From Callaeas wilsoni (lineage: Eukaryota; Chordata; Aves; Passeriformes; Callaeidae), in assembly GCA_013398955.1 (NCBI GenBank), contig VWPU01003086.1, positions 1 through 64,000 of the forward strand: a stretch of 64,000 nucleotides of DNA. The letters are read 5' to 3'. The position numbers were made by a program, and so were the translations under genes. Of this stretch, positions 24,914 to 38,200 are shown in pieces. Every line of letters starts with the position of its first letter. The stretch's first letter is position 1. Below the pieces are notes generated by a model, which searched no databases, had not been told where the DNA came from, and saw only the letters and a list, made by a program, of their open reading frames with translations.

Positions 24914-25880
24914 GGGCCACAAACAGGAGGAGCCATTGCACAGAAGGAAAACTGACACAGTTGCCATCATGGAAATATAATGGGACGTTTTGCACAACTG
25001 GACTGCAGCAATGGATGTCTATAAACTCTTCAGAAGGGAGAGACAAGGGTCATGCTCAAAGAGTGTTGGTGATTTGACTTACATCCAGCTGGCAGCCAGT
25101 CATAAGTGATGTTCCCCAGGGCTCACTATTAGGAACAGGTCTGTTCGATATGTTTATTGATGGTCTCAGAAAGAGAATCGAGTGACCCCCTCATTTAGTT
25201 TCCAGGTGACACCAAGCTGGGTAGGAGTGTTGATCTGATGGAGGGCAGAAAGGCTCTGCAGAGGGAGCTGGACAAGCTGGATTGATGGCCCTAGGCCAAT
25301 TGGATGGAGTTCAACAAGGCCACGTGCTAAGTCCTGCAGTTGAATCACAACAAGCCCCTGCAGCATTACAGGCTGAGAGAAGAATGGCTGGAAAGCTGCC
25401 TGAGGAAAGGACCTGGGGGTGCTGGTCGACAGCAGCTGAACATGAGCCAGCGGTGCCCAGGGGCACCCTTTAGTCAGTGGTAGTGTGGCCAGCAAGACCA
25501 GGGCAGTCACTGTCCCTTGGTCTCAGCACTGGTGAGGTCACACCTCAAATCCTCTGTTCAGTTTGGGTCCCTCACAACCAGAAAGACATTGAGGTGCAGG
25601 AGTGAGTCCAGAGGAGGGAAAAGGAGAAGGAGAAGGATTTGGAGCACAAGTCTGATGAAGAGCATCTGAGGGAGCTAGGGGTATTCTGTTTGGAGGAAAG
25701 GAGGCTCAGGGGGAACTGTGTCACTCTCTAAAACTCCCTGAAAGGAGGTTGTTGGTAGGTGGAAATCAGTCTTCTCAAAAGTAACAAGCAATAGAACATG
25801 GCTTCAAGTTCTTCCAGGGAGGTTTAGACTGGCTACTAGGAAAATTTCTTCACTTCATTGGAAGTGTTCAAAAGATGTGT

Positions 25881-25994
25881 AATCATAGAATCATAGAATC
25901 TTTTAGGTTGGAAGAACCTTTAGGATCGTTGAGTCCAATTGTAAACCCAACACTGCCAAATTCACCACTAAATCATGACCCTAAGTTTCCATCC
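25881..25994 (-). repeat. CR1 LINE 3' fragment nested in opposite orientation
   Basis: The plus strand begins with reverse-complemented CR1 tail units (atcatagaatcatagaatc) and runs through ggttggaagaacctttagg and ttgagtccaattgtaaaccc. It is truncated within the 3'UTR after atcatgaccctaagtttcc. It is flanked by similar sequences ttcaaaagatgtgta (left) and cttaaaagacttgta (right), which look like a roughly 15-bp duplicated target. Together with the host CR1's own 3' end it forms a long inverted repeat. Confidence 0.8.
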
Positions 25995-26112
25995 TTAAAA
26001 GACTTGTAGATGTGATGTTAAGGACACAATTTACCGGTGGACTTGGCAGTGTTAGGTTTACAATTGGACTCAATGATTCTAAAGGTTCTTCCAATCTAAA
26101 TGATTCTATATA

Positions 26113-29100
26113 ATTCTGGATCTTTTTTTTTTAAAATGAAACATTGGATGTAGCACATTCCTAAAAGACAATGTTTTTATCTATAATAATTTAAGAATAT
26201 GTTGTTTAAAATTTAGAAGACAGAGTAGTATTGAAAGCCCTTCTGTGATATTTTTGCAGCAAGAAAACGTCTCACTTTTCTGTCATATTTTGTTTTGAAT
26301 ATGACTGTCAATAGTAGAAAAGCTTGTCTTAACAATTAACTTAGAGTAACACAAAAACCTACTCTGTTAACAAAAGAGGGATTAGTAAGGCTGCAAGGTA
26401 ACCTAAGCATTTGAAACTGAAGGTACATTCCTACTGGCACATTGTTTTCTTCTCAGTGTCCTTTCCCTAGGTGTATGGATCAGACTAAATTTACAGACTA
26501 CTGTCACTAAAAATATATGTATCTGTAAGAGCCATTGTTATATCCTTCATATTCAAATAAATTTAAATGAGTTTTTACACTCTCATTTGATTAAGTTCAG
26601 AAATACTGCCTCAAGTTAATTTCTATTTTCCAACTGCTTCAAATTGTTTGCACAAAAAGCATTCAATCAAAATTTAAAGCATAACTAAAAAATAGCTGTA
26701 TAGGAAACTACATCGCTGTTGATAAAGGCAATTGCTTTATCTTAAGCAGCATTGTAAAAACAAACCAAAAACGGGAGTGCCAGCTGGAGGCAAACTAATC
26801 CTGTGGTGCACAGATGCATTTTTAAATTATCCATAGTTTAGAAACACAAAGAAAAAAAGAAGGAAATAAATTCCTTATGGTAAGGAATAAGGACATAAAA
26901 ATGTTACATCTTGTCAGTGAGAATAGTGATCAGAAATAAAAACTTGAGGATTCAGATTCTAAATGCTGCTGAATTGTATCCTAGGCTTTTGTACTGGAAA
27001 CTAACTTGAACTTTCTGCAAGAAGAAAAGGGAAGAATAGGACATTTTTGTATCTTGAGGATACCACTCAGCAGTCACGTCTATCAAAAATCTGTTTCAAC
27101 ATCATAAAAGAGATTTTTTCTAACCTATGAAAGGACAGAAGTGCTATAAAATTCTGTTGTTTTTCTTTGAAAATTCAATGTTAAGTGAATGTCAAAATTT
27201 TATTTATCTTTCCTATAAGTAAAAATAAAGTGATCACACATATAAAGAATAGTTGGTAAATGATGTAATTAAAAATGTTAAATTATTAAAGTTGAAATTT
27301 ATTATAAAATTAAAAATTGTAATACACTGTTGAGAAAATGTCTCATGAATAGATTCATGTCTTAAGTGAATAGGCTTAGAGAGAGACATTATCTTAACTA
27401 GCTCCAAAATCAAGCTGTACTCTTAAATCTTTCAAACTGTCACATAGCTTCAATTATTCAAGTATCTATTTCTACAACTCCAAAATCATGAGCAGTCTGT
27501 AAAATTATAAACACTGTAGTCACAATATCAGTTCTTGTCTCGGGTAAGCTGACAAAGTACATATAATGAATGCTATTTTCAACTCCTACTGTTGAGCCTC
27601 CAATGAATTTGCATTTACAAAGGCACAATGCTAGACAGCTTCACATCTATGGACAAGAATATTTACCTATGTCTAACCGGGATTTAAATACATCAAAGGG
27701 GCATATACCGTCACAGTAGGCAGTCTATAAAAACATTTGCTGATTCTTCAAATGTGCTCTTAAGCGAAGGAATGAAAAGCCATCTACAACCCAGAAGCTG
27801 GCCAGCGGTTAAGTTATTAATCCTGCATTAGAGGTGGAAAAGCCAATGCACTCAGCAGGAAACTTATTTTTGTCCCAAATTACAGGGCAAGACATTGATA
27901 AAACTGACAACAAATAATAGACAGGAGGTATTGTGGTGATTTTCGAGCCTGTCCTTCATTTGCCTGGCCCTGTCTCTTCTTTGCATTAGATTTTCTTTTA
28001 ACTAAAGTGCTTTTGAGAGGAAATAACCCAATGACAATCTTGATTATTTCAGACTGCAGTAACTAAGGGATATAAATTACAATGGATCAGGAAAATACTC
28101 TTCAGACAGAATCTGACTTGGCTACCCTAGTGCCTAGCCTAGCATCATTTTCCTTCATTTAAACATGCCCTCATGATAAGCCTCCAGTTACTTCTTATGC
28201 ACAAAAATAAAAATCTTCAGAAATTTCACATTTCCTACCCTCAGAACAAAAATCCTACTGCAAACTTAATTAAAAACACCTATAGGAAAAAAAAAATTAC
28301 TCTTCTTCAAGGACTGTAACTTTACTAATGGAAAACTATTTCAGTCTGTTCCCAGTGGTGGAAAGTAGCCTGAAATCCAGGAACCAAGCTCATAGCAAAA
28401 TCTTGGAAACGTGGGAGGCTGATGATATGAAAAGCATTAAGCACAGAAAGACTCTTTTACAGAACTCAGGCCATTTGGGGTTCAATTGGGCAAGCAACCA
28501 GACAGTTCTGAACTGCTGAGTGTGACAAGGACCTTACAGAAGGATTTAGACATCACACTGCTGGACATTCCACTTTTTCACAGGACTGTGTAAGATGGGT
28601 GCTGCTTCTTAGTGAAATGGAAAAATGTGTGGCTTACTAGAAAAAAGATTTAAGAGTTAGAATCAGCACATCGAGTGAACAGGTATTATCTCTTTCCCCC
28701 CACTGATTGTGCCACATGACTTGAGAAATCACTAACCTGTCATTCCCTAAACTTTGCTTTGTAAGAAGTGGAGATAATAATACTTCTTTGCCTTTCAAAT
28801 ATATCAGATGTAATTACATGAATAGTACTACAGCAACCACCCTGCTAACAGCTACCAGAGGTGATTGGGAATTTGACCTACTGCTAGAGTCCATATTATA
28901 CCAAAACAATTTTCATATTCCATGCCATAAGTCATTCCCCAAACTCTGAGAACTGATGGATCACAATTCACACTCAGATCCAAAGTCTTCAGCGTGCATT
29001 TCACTTGCAGATAGAAATATGTTTTATATTAATCTGAAGGCACATTTTCACTGCTCTGTAATCCCCATGTCTTTACTATACTGTTAAGATTAATATACAT

Positions 29101-32100
29101 AAATCAAATCTTGAAGTTAATAACGCCTTTCAAAGATGGGCACCTACTCGACACTGTCCCATCCAAACAACACGCACTAAAGTTACAATACGGAATGCAG
29201 TTGGCTGTAGTTACATCATTAATACAAAACACCTATCAGATTAGCTAAAAGCATGCACTCTATGTTTTTACAAATGAGAAGCATTAAATAATTTTGTACT
29301 GTAAATGTCACCTGTACTCCACACCCAAAGAACTGCAAGTTTGAAAAAATTTATTGTGGATTTTATTTATCTGATATTACTATAAATAATCGAATATCTC
29401 ATTTGGGCTCTCCCAAGTTCATACTTAAAAGTAGGCTTTTGAAAGACATGAAAAACCATACAAGCAATGTTCTGTTTCCAGATTTGAGGAAGAGACATAC
29501 TGCTGAGGCTTTTTTTTTTGGTGGGTTTTTGTTTTTCTTTTTTTACTTAATAGGAAAGAAATACCAATTTTTTGTCATATTTGAACACTTGCCCAAATCG
29601 TTACTCAGCTTCTTTATTCAGAAAACTAAAAAAAAAAAATCAAGGCTGTTTAGGGAATGTTTTTGCTGAGGGTTTTTTAAAGGTCAATGCTGATCTCTCT
29701 GAGATTATCTGGTAAAATCTTTTATTTTCTGAACTGCTATATCCTTTTTCTTTAGTTTAATTATATAAAACTCAGTATTTCTTCACTCTTTTTAACTTGA
29801 AAATACTTATGCTTCAAAAAATTTAGCAAAATATCTAAGTTTGACTAGGAATATATATATATAAAAAATCCAAAAAAAATCGAGGGGCAAGAAGAAGAAA
29901 CAAGATATTCTAAACCCATTTCTTGTTTATTTTAGTGGCAAATAGGACTTAATTCTTTAATATTAAAGTACTTAATGATTCTGAGTAATGAGTTTAAATA
30001 GATTAGTTTGGATCTGCTTGTCTGTTTTAACTCATGATGACCCTGAAATAACACTTTATGTGGGTTTTTCCTCTAGGAGATGCTGCAAACCAGATATATT
30101 TCCGTTATTATCTCATGTAAAGAATATCTCACTGAACTTGCCAAATAATGCAATTGTTTCAGAAAAAGAGTAACCAGTGATTCATTGTGGACATTTTACA
30201 GTACTTCATGTGACTGTGAGTGTAAAGCAAACCTGCATCTCAAGGAAGAATGTGTCCTTGAGGAAATGCAAATTAAAGATAAAAGTCCACCTTCAAAACC
30301 TCCCCTTTTATCTGTGTATTTCCATCTCAGCTAACACATACCTTAGAAAATGCAGTGTGCCTGAATTCCCCTAGCTTATTTCTCTGAAACTCATCATAGA
30401 AAATACCTGCAGTCATAAAAATGATTTGTGCCTAAATTCCCTTTTAACTTGATGTTCCATGTTGTGAAAGACAAGTAGGACCCCTAGGGACACCTGACAG
30501 AGGGCTCTAATTTGGTTAAATTATGCCCCTAGCAAGTGAATTGTCAAGGTAGGGCAGCGAAGCCAAAGCCTGTCTGATATAATTCACACCTAACTCATCA
30601 TTTACATTTGCCCTTTCACACACATGGTGTTTTGTTCCCATAAATATAACCTGCATATTGATGACAGAAGCCCTTGATCCCTTGTGCTCTTGGAAAAAGT
30701 AATTTGATCCAGTAGCTAGAATCAATGTATGCTACAACATGCTCTTAAAGTCTAATATTAGTAAGTAGATAACCAAGGGGCTCACCAAGGAGAACAAAAG
30801 GAGAATTGTCTAACATACAATGAAATTGGAAGAGTAGAGGGTTGAAACATACGTATTTCTACAGCTTATATTCTAAAAAATTCAAGTACATCAAATAAAA
30901 CTAGATATTGTATGTCTCAGTATCTGATTATTTCTAATTGTTTACTTATTTCTATGAAGACGAAAGACTCAAGTCACAGTGTTAATCTTGTTGAACTAAT
31001 TACTTTAATTTATTAGTAAAATGAGTAGCATTTTTTCTCCTTTCATTGTTTATAAATTCACTTTAATATTCTGTGAAATCTATGAAAATGGAACTTAACA
31101 TAATGCTCTTCCCAAAAATTATATCCTGTAAAGCAGATCAAGTTTTATTGGTAGCCGTATATCTTTTCTTCTGCATATGAAAGGACAGGGGATTTCTTCC
31201 ATTCTCACTACACACAAATCTCTGCAGTAGAACCTTAAGTTATTGTGATGCTATAGTTGAATTATAGCTTAAGTTACAGTTCCCAGCTGAAGAATGATTC
31301 TCGCTGTTAATCAAAAGCTACTATCATCACTTGGTTTTCTTTGCCTCAAAAAGAGGTCTGCTTGAGTAAATTTCAGAAAATAGAATAAACTATTAAGTAA
31401 AATATGAAGATGTTCACTTTGTATCTCAACATGTTAAAGAGTAAAGAAAAATTATTCAGAAGAAGAACCACAATTTGGGCTAAATATTCCACAAAGCATT
31501 TTAAAATATCTACTGTAATATTGAAAAAATAAAACCTCTTGTCGATAACATAGAATAGTTAGAATAATAATTTCTTAAAAGTTAAAGTAGCTGGTTACCA
31601 TTTCAGAATGCTGTAAAGTATATGTAACTGGAATATTTTGGCATTTTACGTCTGATTTCCCAGGTAATACGCAGACTTTTGAATCCAGTTCTTCTAGGCA
31701 AAGACTACAGTCTCTGTAAATTTTCATTAAATAAGAAAAAAGGATATAGTAAATAGCACACAATACCTGAATACAGGCAGCTTCAGACTCTGGCCATTAA
31801 AGGTTGAATACTCTCTAAAAAATCACAAATATTGATGTTTAATTCCTATGAGTTGTTTTTGCACAAATAAGTTGGCTGCGATGTCATCAATTCACAGCAC
31901 CTATCTAAAGATCAGACTTGAATTACAAAGTAAAGTCTTGTCATTTTCACTCATATATTACTCTAAATTTTCCTTGAAAGAGACAAAAAAAGTTTTACTG
32001 TACTCAGATTAAGTACAGTAAAGAAATCATCTCTTAACAAATGTACCTGGGGTTTTTTCTAGACATTTTCTTTGACTATGCTTAGCAATAACTGAAACTC

Positions 32101-33238
32101 TAGACACAATGAAGGTGCTTACCATGCAACCTTTCTCCTGTCTTGACTCTTAAAATCACCAATTTGGTTTAGCAGCCAAATAATCTTGACAAGGAAATGC
32201 AGTACTCAGCAACCTTTAGCTACTTAAAAAATATTATGGATTCAAAGGACCATGAAGAAGTATCTCTAGATTGAAATAAAATTCCTTAGACATTAGGATT
32301 TCAATCAAAAAATTGACTTGACTCCAAGCTGAAACACAAATATCCATTTACTCCTGTTTTCCAGAGATTGTCTCTTCCGTACAAAGGAAAAAATTTTCCA
32401 TTATCATTGTAAAAAACCCCCCTTTGTTTCCACCTTTGTTTATATTTGAAAGCAGTATTTTTTAATCTTTTTTCTGTTCAGTACTGACCACTCTACAATG
32501 CCTCATTATTACAAGTTGTAGTACACCCATCCTTACACAGGTATACCTTGACATTATACCCACTGACCTTTAATTTTCGATTTTTCTAAGCTGTCAAAGC
32601 TGAGCATAGGTGCAGGAGCATAAATTAGAATCAAGTAAATGCCACTTTTCTTGCAAACTGAGTTTTTGTGACAGTTGTAGCTCAGATGAAGCCAACAAAG
32701 AAACCTACTCCCTATCTTTATTTTTGGAATACAAATGAAGAATTTTTCTTCCTTTTACTCAAATTTTCCCCAGAAGGAAAGAAGGTAAAAAGATTCCAAT
32801 CAGCAGGTAGAACAAAGGTTGAAAAAGTGTCATCTTGCTGAGTATGATTGCATTTTTTGATATGGACAGAAATAATTGAGATCATGTCTTGTGAAACACA
32901 CTTGAAATTTATTGAAATTGACTTAGGAACACTTTTGTGTGGAAAAAAAATTGGGAAAGGAAAATATAAAAGAAATTGCCTATGTAATTTGGTCTAGAAT
33001 AGAGGATTAGGTCTTGAACATGTTTCACTACATATACAATTACAATAGATGACTAAGCCAAAACTCATACATATTTATCTTTATCAATAGAAATAAACAG
33101 CTATGGAGAGTTTCTGTCATTATTAGGCTTATTTTTGGAAAGGAAGAAGAGAGTATCTATACATCCCATCAGTGGATAGAGGTCAGACTTTTTCCATAAA
33201 TTTGAAAGACTTGGAGTTATCAACTAGCAGTAACTTAC
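26113..33238. other. Unique AT-rich sequence
   Basis: About 7 kb without a recognisable repeat, gene or RNA. Only short homopolymer runs (T-rich near 29510-29545, A-rich near 29629) and an (AT)n run near 29852 stand out. Its low repeat content contrasts with both flanks. Confidence 0.4.
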
Positions 33239-33382
33239 CTAATAGTTGCTGCTGCTCTTCACTGTAGATCATATTTGTGCCTTCTCTGAGTACTGCAGAG
33301 TGCATGCAGGTATTTGTTGTGCTTTCTAATCTTCTAATCCAGATTCTAGGATTATTATTGAAACAGGAGAATTTCAAGGCAT

Positions 33383-34454
33383 CTACAGCGAAACTAAAGA
33401 ACAGATCAGGAAAGAACATCCAATGCCAATTAAAGGATATATAGAAATATATAGAAATGGGTCCACAGAACAGTTCAAAAAAATGCTACAACCTGTGTAT
33501 TTCTCTTACTTGTAAGAAGAAAAAGATTTTCCATCCTACAGAAGGAACTATTTTGCCTTTTTTTCAATGTATTTGAAAGTTCTTAAAGTTGAATTAACTT
33601 ATTTCAGAGATAAATATTTTCATGTATCATATTTTCTAGAGCTCCTGGTTAATCTCTTCATATATTTACTCTGGGAATTAAAGGAAAACTTTCCTTCATT
33701 TTAGAAACTGGAATAACATACCCAGCTCCTGTATTTTCTAAAGACTTAACTCTGTCCTATCGATCTTCATTTATGGATCTGTTTGGGTTTTTTTTAAACC
33801 AAACTATAATGTTGCAACATGAGATGCTAAATGTGGCTTGCACAGAGCCATTTGGAAACAGTACTGTTAGCAAGTAATCTCGTTTAAACACCCCTGTCCT
33901 CAAAGAACAAAAGCTGAGTCCCCATGAGCAGTGTCTGGTAAGAAAATTGAGCAAATGTTCCTTTCTTGTTCAGGAAACTTGATTTTCTAATTTCAAGATT
34001 AATAACGTTGTTGGGCAGGATTCATGGGACAGGGGATCCCTAGAGAAGCAGAACAGCCTGAAGACAGCAGGTTTCTTATACCTAGAAAAGAAAGGCATGT
34101 GGTGCTCTACTAAAAACCTGTGCAGTAATTCCTTTCTTATTTCTCATAAATTAGAAGCTTAGAAATCTTTATACTTGGCCATCTGCCAACATCAATGCAG
34201 TGATTATTTCTCATCAATTCAGGCAGAAATAAAGGCAGACTGACATCAAAGGAGAAGAATTTACAGAAAAAAATAATGACATGTATACATCTTAAATAAT
34301 AAGGCATAGATATTGCTAAGGATCATAACACTGGAAACTGAGAATTCATCCTGAAACACCTTCCCACATATATTTTTACTTGCAAGAAATCTTCATCATC
34401 TCATTAGAAGATTGTATATATTACAGCTTTCACTACCAAGTTGTTTAGGCTGAA
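33383..34454. other. Unique AT-rich sequence
   Basis: No gene or named repeat is recognised. The exon-like segment at 33239-33382 on its left side is discussed in the findings. Confidence 0.35.
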
Positions 34455-34497
34455 AATTTCACTATCAAGAATTTCACTATCAAGAATTTCACTATCA
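34455..34497. repeat. 15-bp tandem repeat, about 2.9 copies
   Basis: The unit aatttcactatcaag occurs twice exactly, followed by a third copy that breaks at its last bases. Confidence 0.9.
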
Positions 34498-35009
34498 CTT
34501 TTCTTTGGTCTGCTTCCCCTTATCCCTCTCAGCTATTCAAACACAAGATTCATTTGAAAAAGTAGTCCTCAAGATTTCAACTATAGGAAAGATATTGCTC
34601 TGCCATATTACCCTTTCCATTCCCAACATTTGTGCTGCCTTCTTCCCTTATCAAGATTGGTTCATTTTACTTCTGTACAGCAGATCCCATAATCACAAGG
34701 CAAACAAGTTCAACTTATCATCCGAGCACAAAATATTTTCACTTTCTCAGGGCAGATTACTTTTGTTTCAATTGGATCGCTATGTTTCCAGTAAAGATGA
34801 ATATTTATGATCCGAGAAATCTGAGTCATCTCAAGGCAAAGAGCAGATCAAGAAAGTAAGATGTAGGAAGAAGACTGCCACTTTCAGCAGCAAACTATGT
34901 GGATTCAGTTTTCTCATGCAACTAAATCCTAAATTAAACCATTCAAATATCTATTACATATTTCAGTTTTCTTGATATTTGGACTAAGACCTTAAAATCT
35001 GAATTTTAG

Positions 35010-35225
35010 CTCCAGATCCAGTATAAAAACAGTGTTAAGGCACTTGAATGCATCCAAAGAAGAGCATCCTAACTGATGGATGTGCTGGAAGACATGGCCT
35101 GTGAGGAGTGGCTGAGGAATCTGGGTTTGTGAAATTTGGAGCAAAGGAGGCTGAGAGGAAACCTCATTCTCTGCAGCTTCCTGAAGAGGGGAAGTGGAGA
35201 GGGAGGTACTGAGCTCTTCTGCTTG
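35010..35225 (+). repeat. CR1 LINE fragment
   Basis: A plus-strand CR1 3' region lacks its tail. It includes a cacttgaatgcatccaaagaa block, a gctggaagacatggcctgtg block, gaggagtggctgagg and a ggaggctgagaggaaacctc block. Both ends are truncated. Confidence 0.78.
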
Positions 35226-38200
35226 GGATTACGCTGGATCTTCATGTGGTGATACTGGTTTACTCTTATCCTTTCTTTTGCTTACTTTATCTTCCTTATA
35301 TAGTTTCTTAAGTGCCATTTTTATGATTTGGTATTGCTATATTATTATAGACAATAATAACCAAAATGACTACATACCTGCTTTCCATTGCAATCAAATT
35401 GTTCAAAAATAAACACATAAACCCATGGGTTCTGTAACAAGAGGTCAAGATGATTATCTTAATATTTCAGACCTAGTCATCATAAGATAAATTGACAATT
35501 AATGTTGAACCAAAGACCTCACAGTGGTAGTCAGTACTGGCTGTAGTACACTGCTTGTAAAGGTCTGCCTGTCAGGAGGTCAAAACTTATTAAAAAGGAA
35601 GTCATAGTAATAGTAAAATATTGTTGCTAACATTTTCCAGAAGTGGACATGCAAGTCACCTTGTTATTTGTCATAATAATAGTTACTTAAGGCTCTAAGT
35701 CAAATTTATTATGCTATTCTTTTGATTTTTTAAAATTCAGCTAATAAAATGTGCTGTACAAAATCTGCCAAAGGCATACATCAATTCCTTAAAAACAAGG
35801 GTGTTCTTTTGTGCAGCTCTTTCTCTGCTGACTTGTACTGTGAGTGTTTGTTCTATGTTGTGTTGGTGCAAGAACAAAGTAGGCTTTGAAGACTCTTTGA
35901 AGACTGGTTCAAAAAGGTTCAAACAGACATGGTGCTGTTCCGTGGATGAAAGAAGAAAAAATTGTCATGTATAGTTACAAGTGCAGATGTGTATCATTAA
36001 GGAGTAAATGATATCACTATCCCCACAAAATCGTCCAACTGAAATGTAAAGTTCTTTCCCATCCTACAGCTGGAGTTTTTACTTATTTTATGACATTTTG
36101 AAGGACAATTTCAATTCAGTGTTTTCCACAGGAACTTGATTACTTCTATTTCTCATTCTTATGTTGCTGGGATGGGGTTTTGTGGCTGTTTGGTACTTAT
36201 TTGTCTTTTCTTTAACTCAGTGCCTGTCAAAACCTTGTGGAATCTTTTGTGTCACAGAAGCCACCATTGAGAATGCCAGTCACAAGCATTAAAATAGTTT
36301 TCAATTTCTGTGGTGCTTTTTCCTCTCTAACCTGTAATCAACAAAATGCCAGAGTTGTTAAATACGACCCATAAATATGCCTGTTTCCTAAATATCAAGT
36401 GACAGATGTTTATAAATTGTTATTAAATGAAGGTGGCTTTCAGAGGTTCTTTAGCAGTCAGTATTATGTCAGTGTTGTGCGATGTTACTGGAGTCTGTAG
36501 TTAAAAATACTACAACATATATGTATCCATCAAGATTAAAAATGTTCAAGTGCTTTTTACCTAATGATGTATTGCTCCTTTAGAGGCATTTTAACAGCCA
36601 TATGGTGCTTCAAGGAATTATTACAGGATTTAGTGTGAAAATTTTAAACTGATGCAGAGATGCTGCACATGAAGTTATCCACTTGAGATCATAAATCATG
36701 AAGCATTTCCACCTATAATGAAATTAATAATTTTAGTATTCAGAAATGGCAGGAAATCCTCCTTGTTGCCAAAAAAGGTATCATTGCAACATGCATGCTC
36801 TTGAAAAACATACCTGTATAATATTCTTTTTCCTGCAGATCAAGAGATGCAGTCTCTGGGTAGTCTGGTAAGAGGCTGTTCAAATATGCACATCCATGGA
36901 TGCCATTATGTATCAAACCTGGTGAAACTGAGTGTTCAAAGGCAACAGATATGAGGAGAACCCAGCAGACCCATTAGAGTTTTGTTCTTTATCCACCGGA
37001 GCACAGAGGCTATGCCTCTCTTTATCCAATACAGGTATGAACACAGCAAATAAGAACAATGTCACTACAATGGAAGTATGATATGCTTATGTATATTTAT
37101 GCATTTATGATAGGTAGTCAGATAAATCATACCTGCATTATCAGATTCTATTTTTCATCTTCTACATTTGAATGCAGAACCTCTCCTGATTTGTTTTTAC
37201 ATGCTCCAACTAAAACTAAGTAAAAAATTTGATAGTTTTGTATTAGATAGTTTGTCTACAGATACATCATATTTTCTTAACTTTTACACGATTACAGCTT
37301 CAGGCTATTTATGGCAGATAAGTTGACATTGACCTTACCTTTCACTTTCTAAGCTATCAAAATAGTTCTTTATGGTACTAAAAAAACCCATAGAAGCTAT
37401 ACAATGTGTTTGGTGAGAGAAAACAATCCTACACATTATTCTTACAGGAAAATGAATGCAAATATAATGTAAGCAGTTCTCCACCCAGAACACAATTCTG
37501 TATGAAGTAATAAACCTTGTAACATCTTGCAACTTTAGATCATAAAGCCAGCAACCAAGCTGCTGTCAATTCAAATCTCCATAGGGATTCTGAGCCTTCC
37601 TGTAACACTTTCACTTTTGCCATATTCCTTAGATGCGATGTAGATGCTATGCTTAGTCACATCATTCATTCTTACAACAGATCCACAACTCATATTTCCT
37701 TGAAATAAACTTGATTTTCTTTTAAATATAGGATAGAGAAACTAAAAGATGGTACTAAATAGATTTTCTGGGATAAGTGCCCTGCTTGCCAGAACACTGG
37801 ATGGCATATTTTGTCTAACTTTGGCTCTTCAGGTGCCAAAAAATATTAAAAAATGAAACAAATACATTGTCAACAGCTATTTAATCTGAAACACCATAAG
37901 AGAATACAAGAAAGCTTTGAACAAATGAGCATAAAGCTAACACCTGCTTAAAGCTGAGCAGAAAACTACTACATGCTTGACTATTTCTTGTGGAAATGAA
38001 GTTAAACAGCTATGACAAGAGTTGTTGCAATAAAAGTAACACATAAGATTGGTAAAAGTTGTTTTGATAACTGTCATGAAGTCAAGTTAGAGTGTAATAT
38101 AAGCATAAAAGTGGTTCAGGAGATTTACCTTCTGTCTCCTCAAAGGTAAGGCATTAATACAGTTATCTTTTGACAGAAACTATTCATGAAACATGTCGAA

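Larger units (their letters stand above)
23655..26112 (+). repeat. CR1 LINE, internally deleted and twice interrupted
   Basis: The 5' part (about 23655-24218) carries the CR1 5' block gggctcattgaaagagcttt and ORF1-region sequence. After the LTR at 24219-24913, CR1 resumes at 24914 with caaacaggaggagcca and continues to tctataaactcttcagaagg (25019-25038). There it jumps directly to late ORF2 sequence (cagccagtcataagtgatgt, ccccagggctca), so most of the reverse-transcriptase region is deleted. The 3'UTR continues to a tail at about 26112, apart from an oppositely oriented CR1 insert at about 25881-25994. No frame is intact. Confidence 0.88.
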
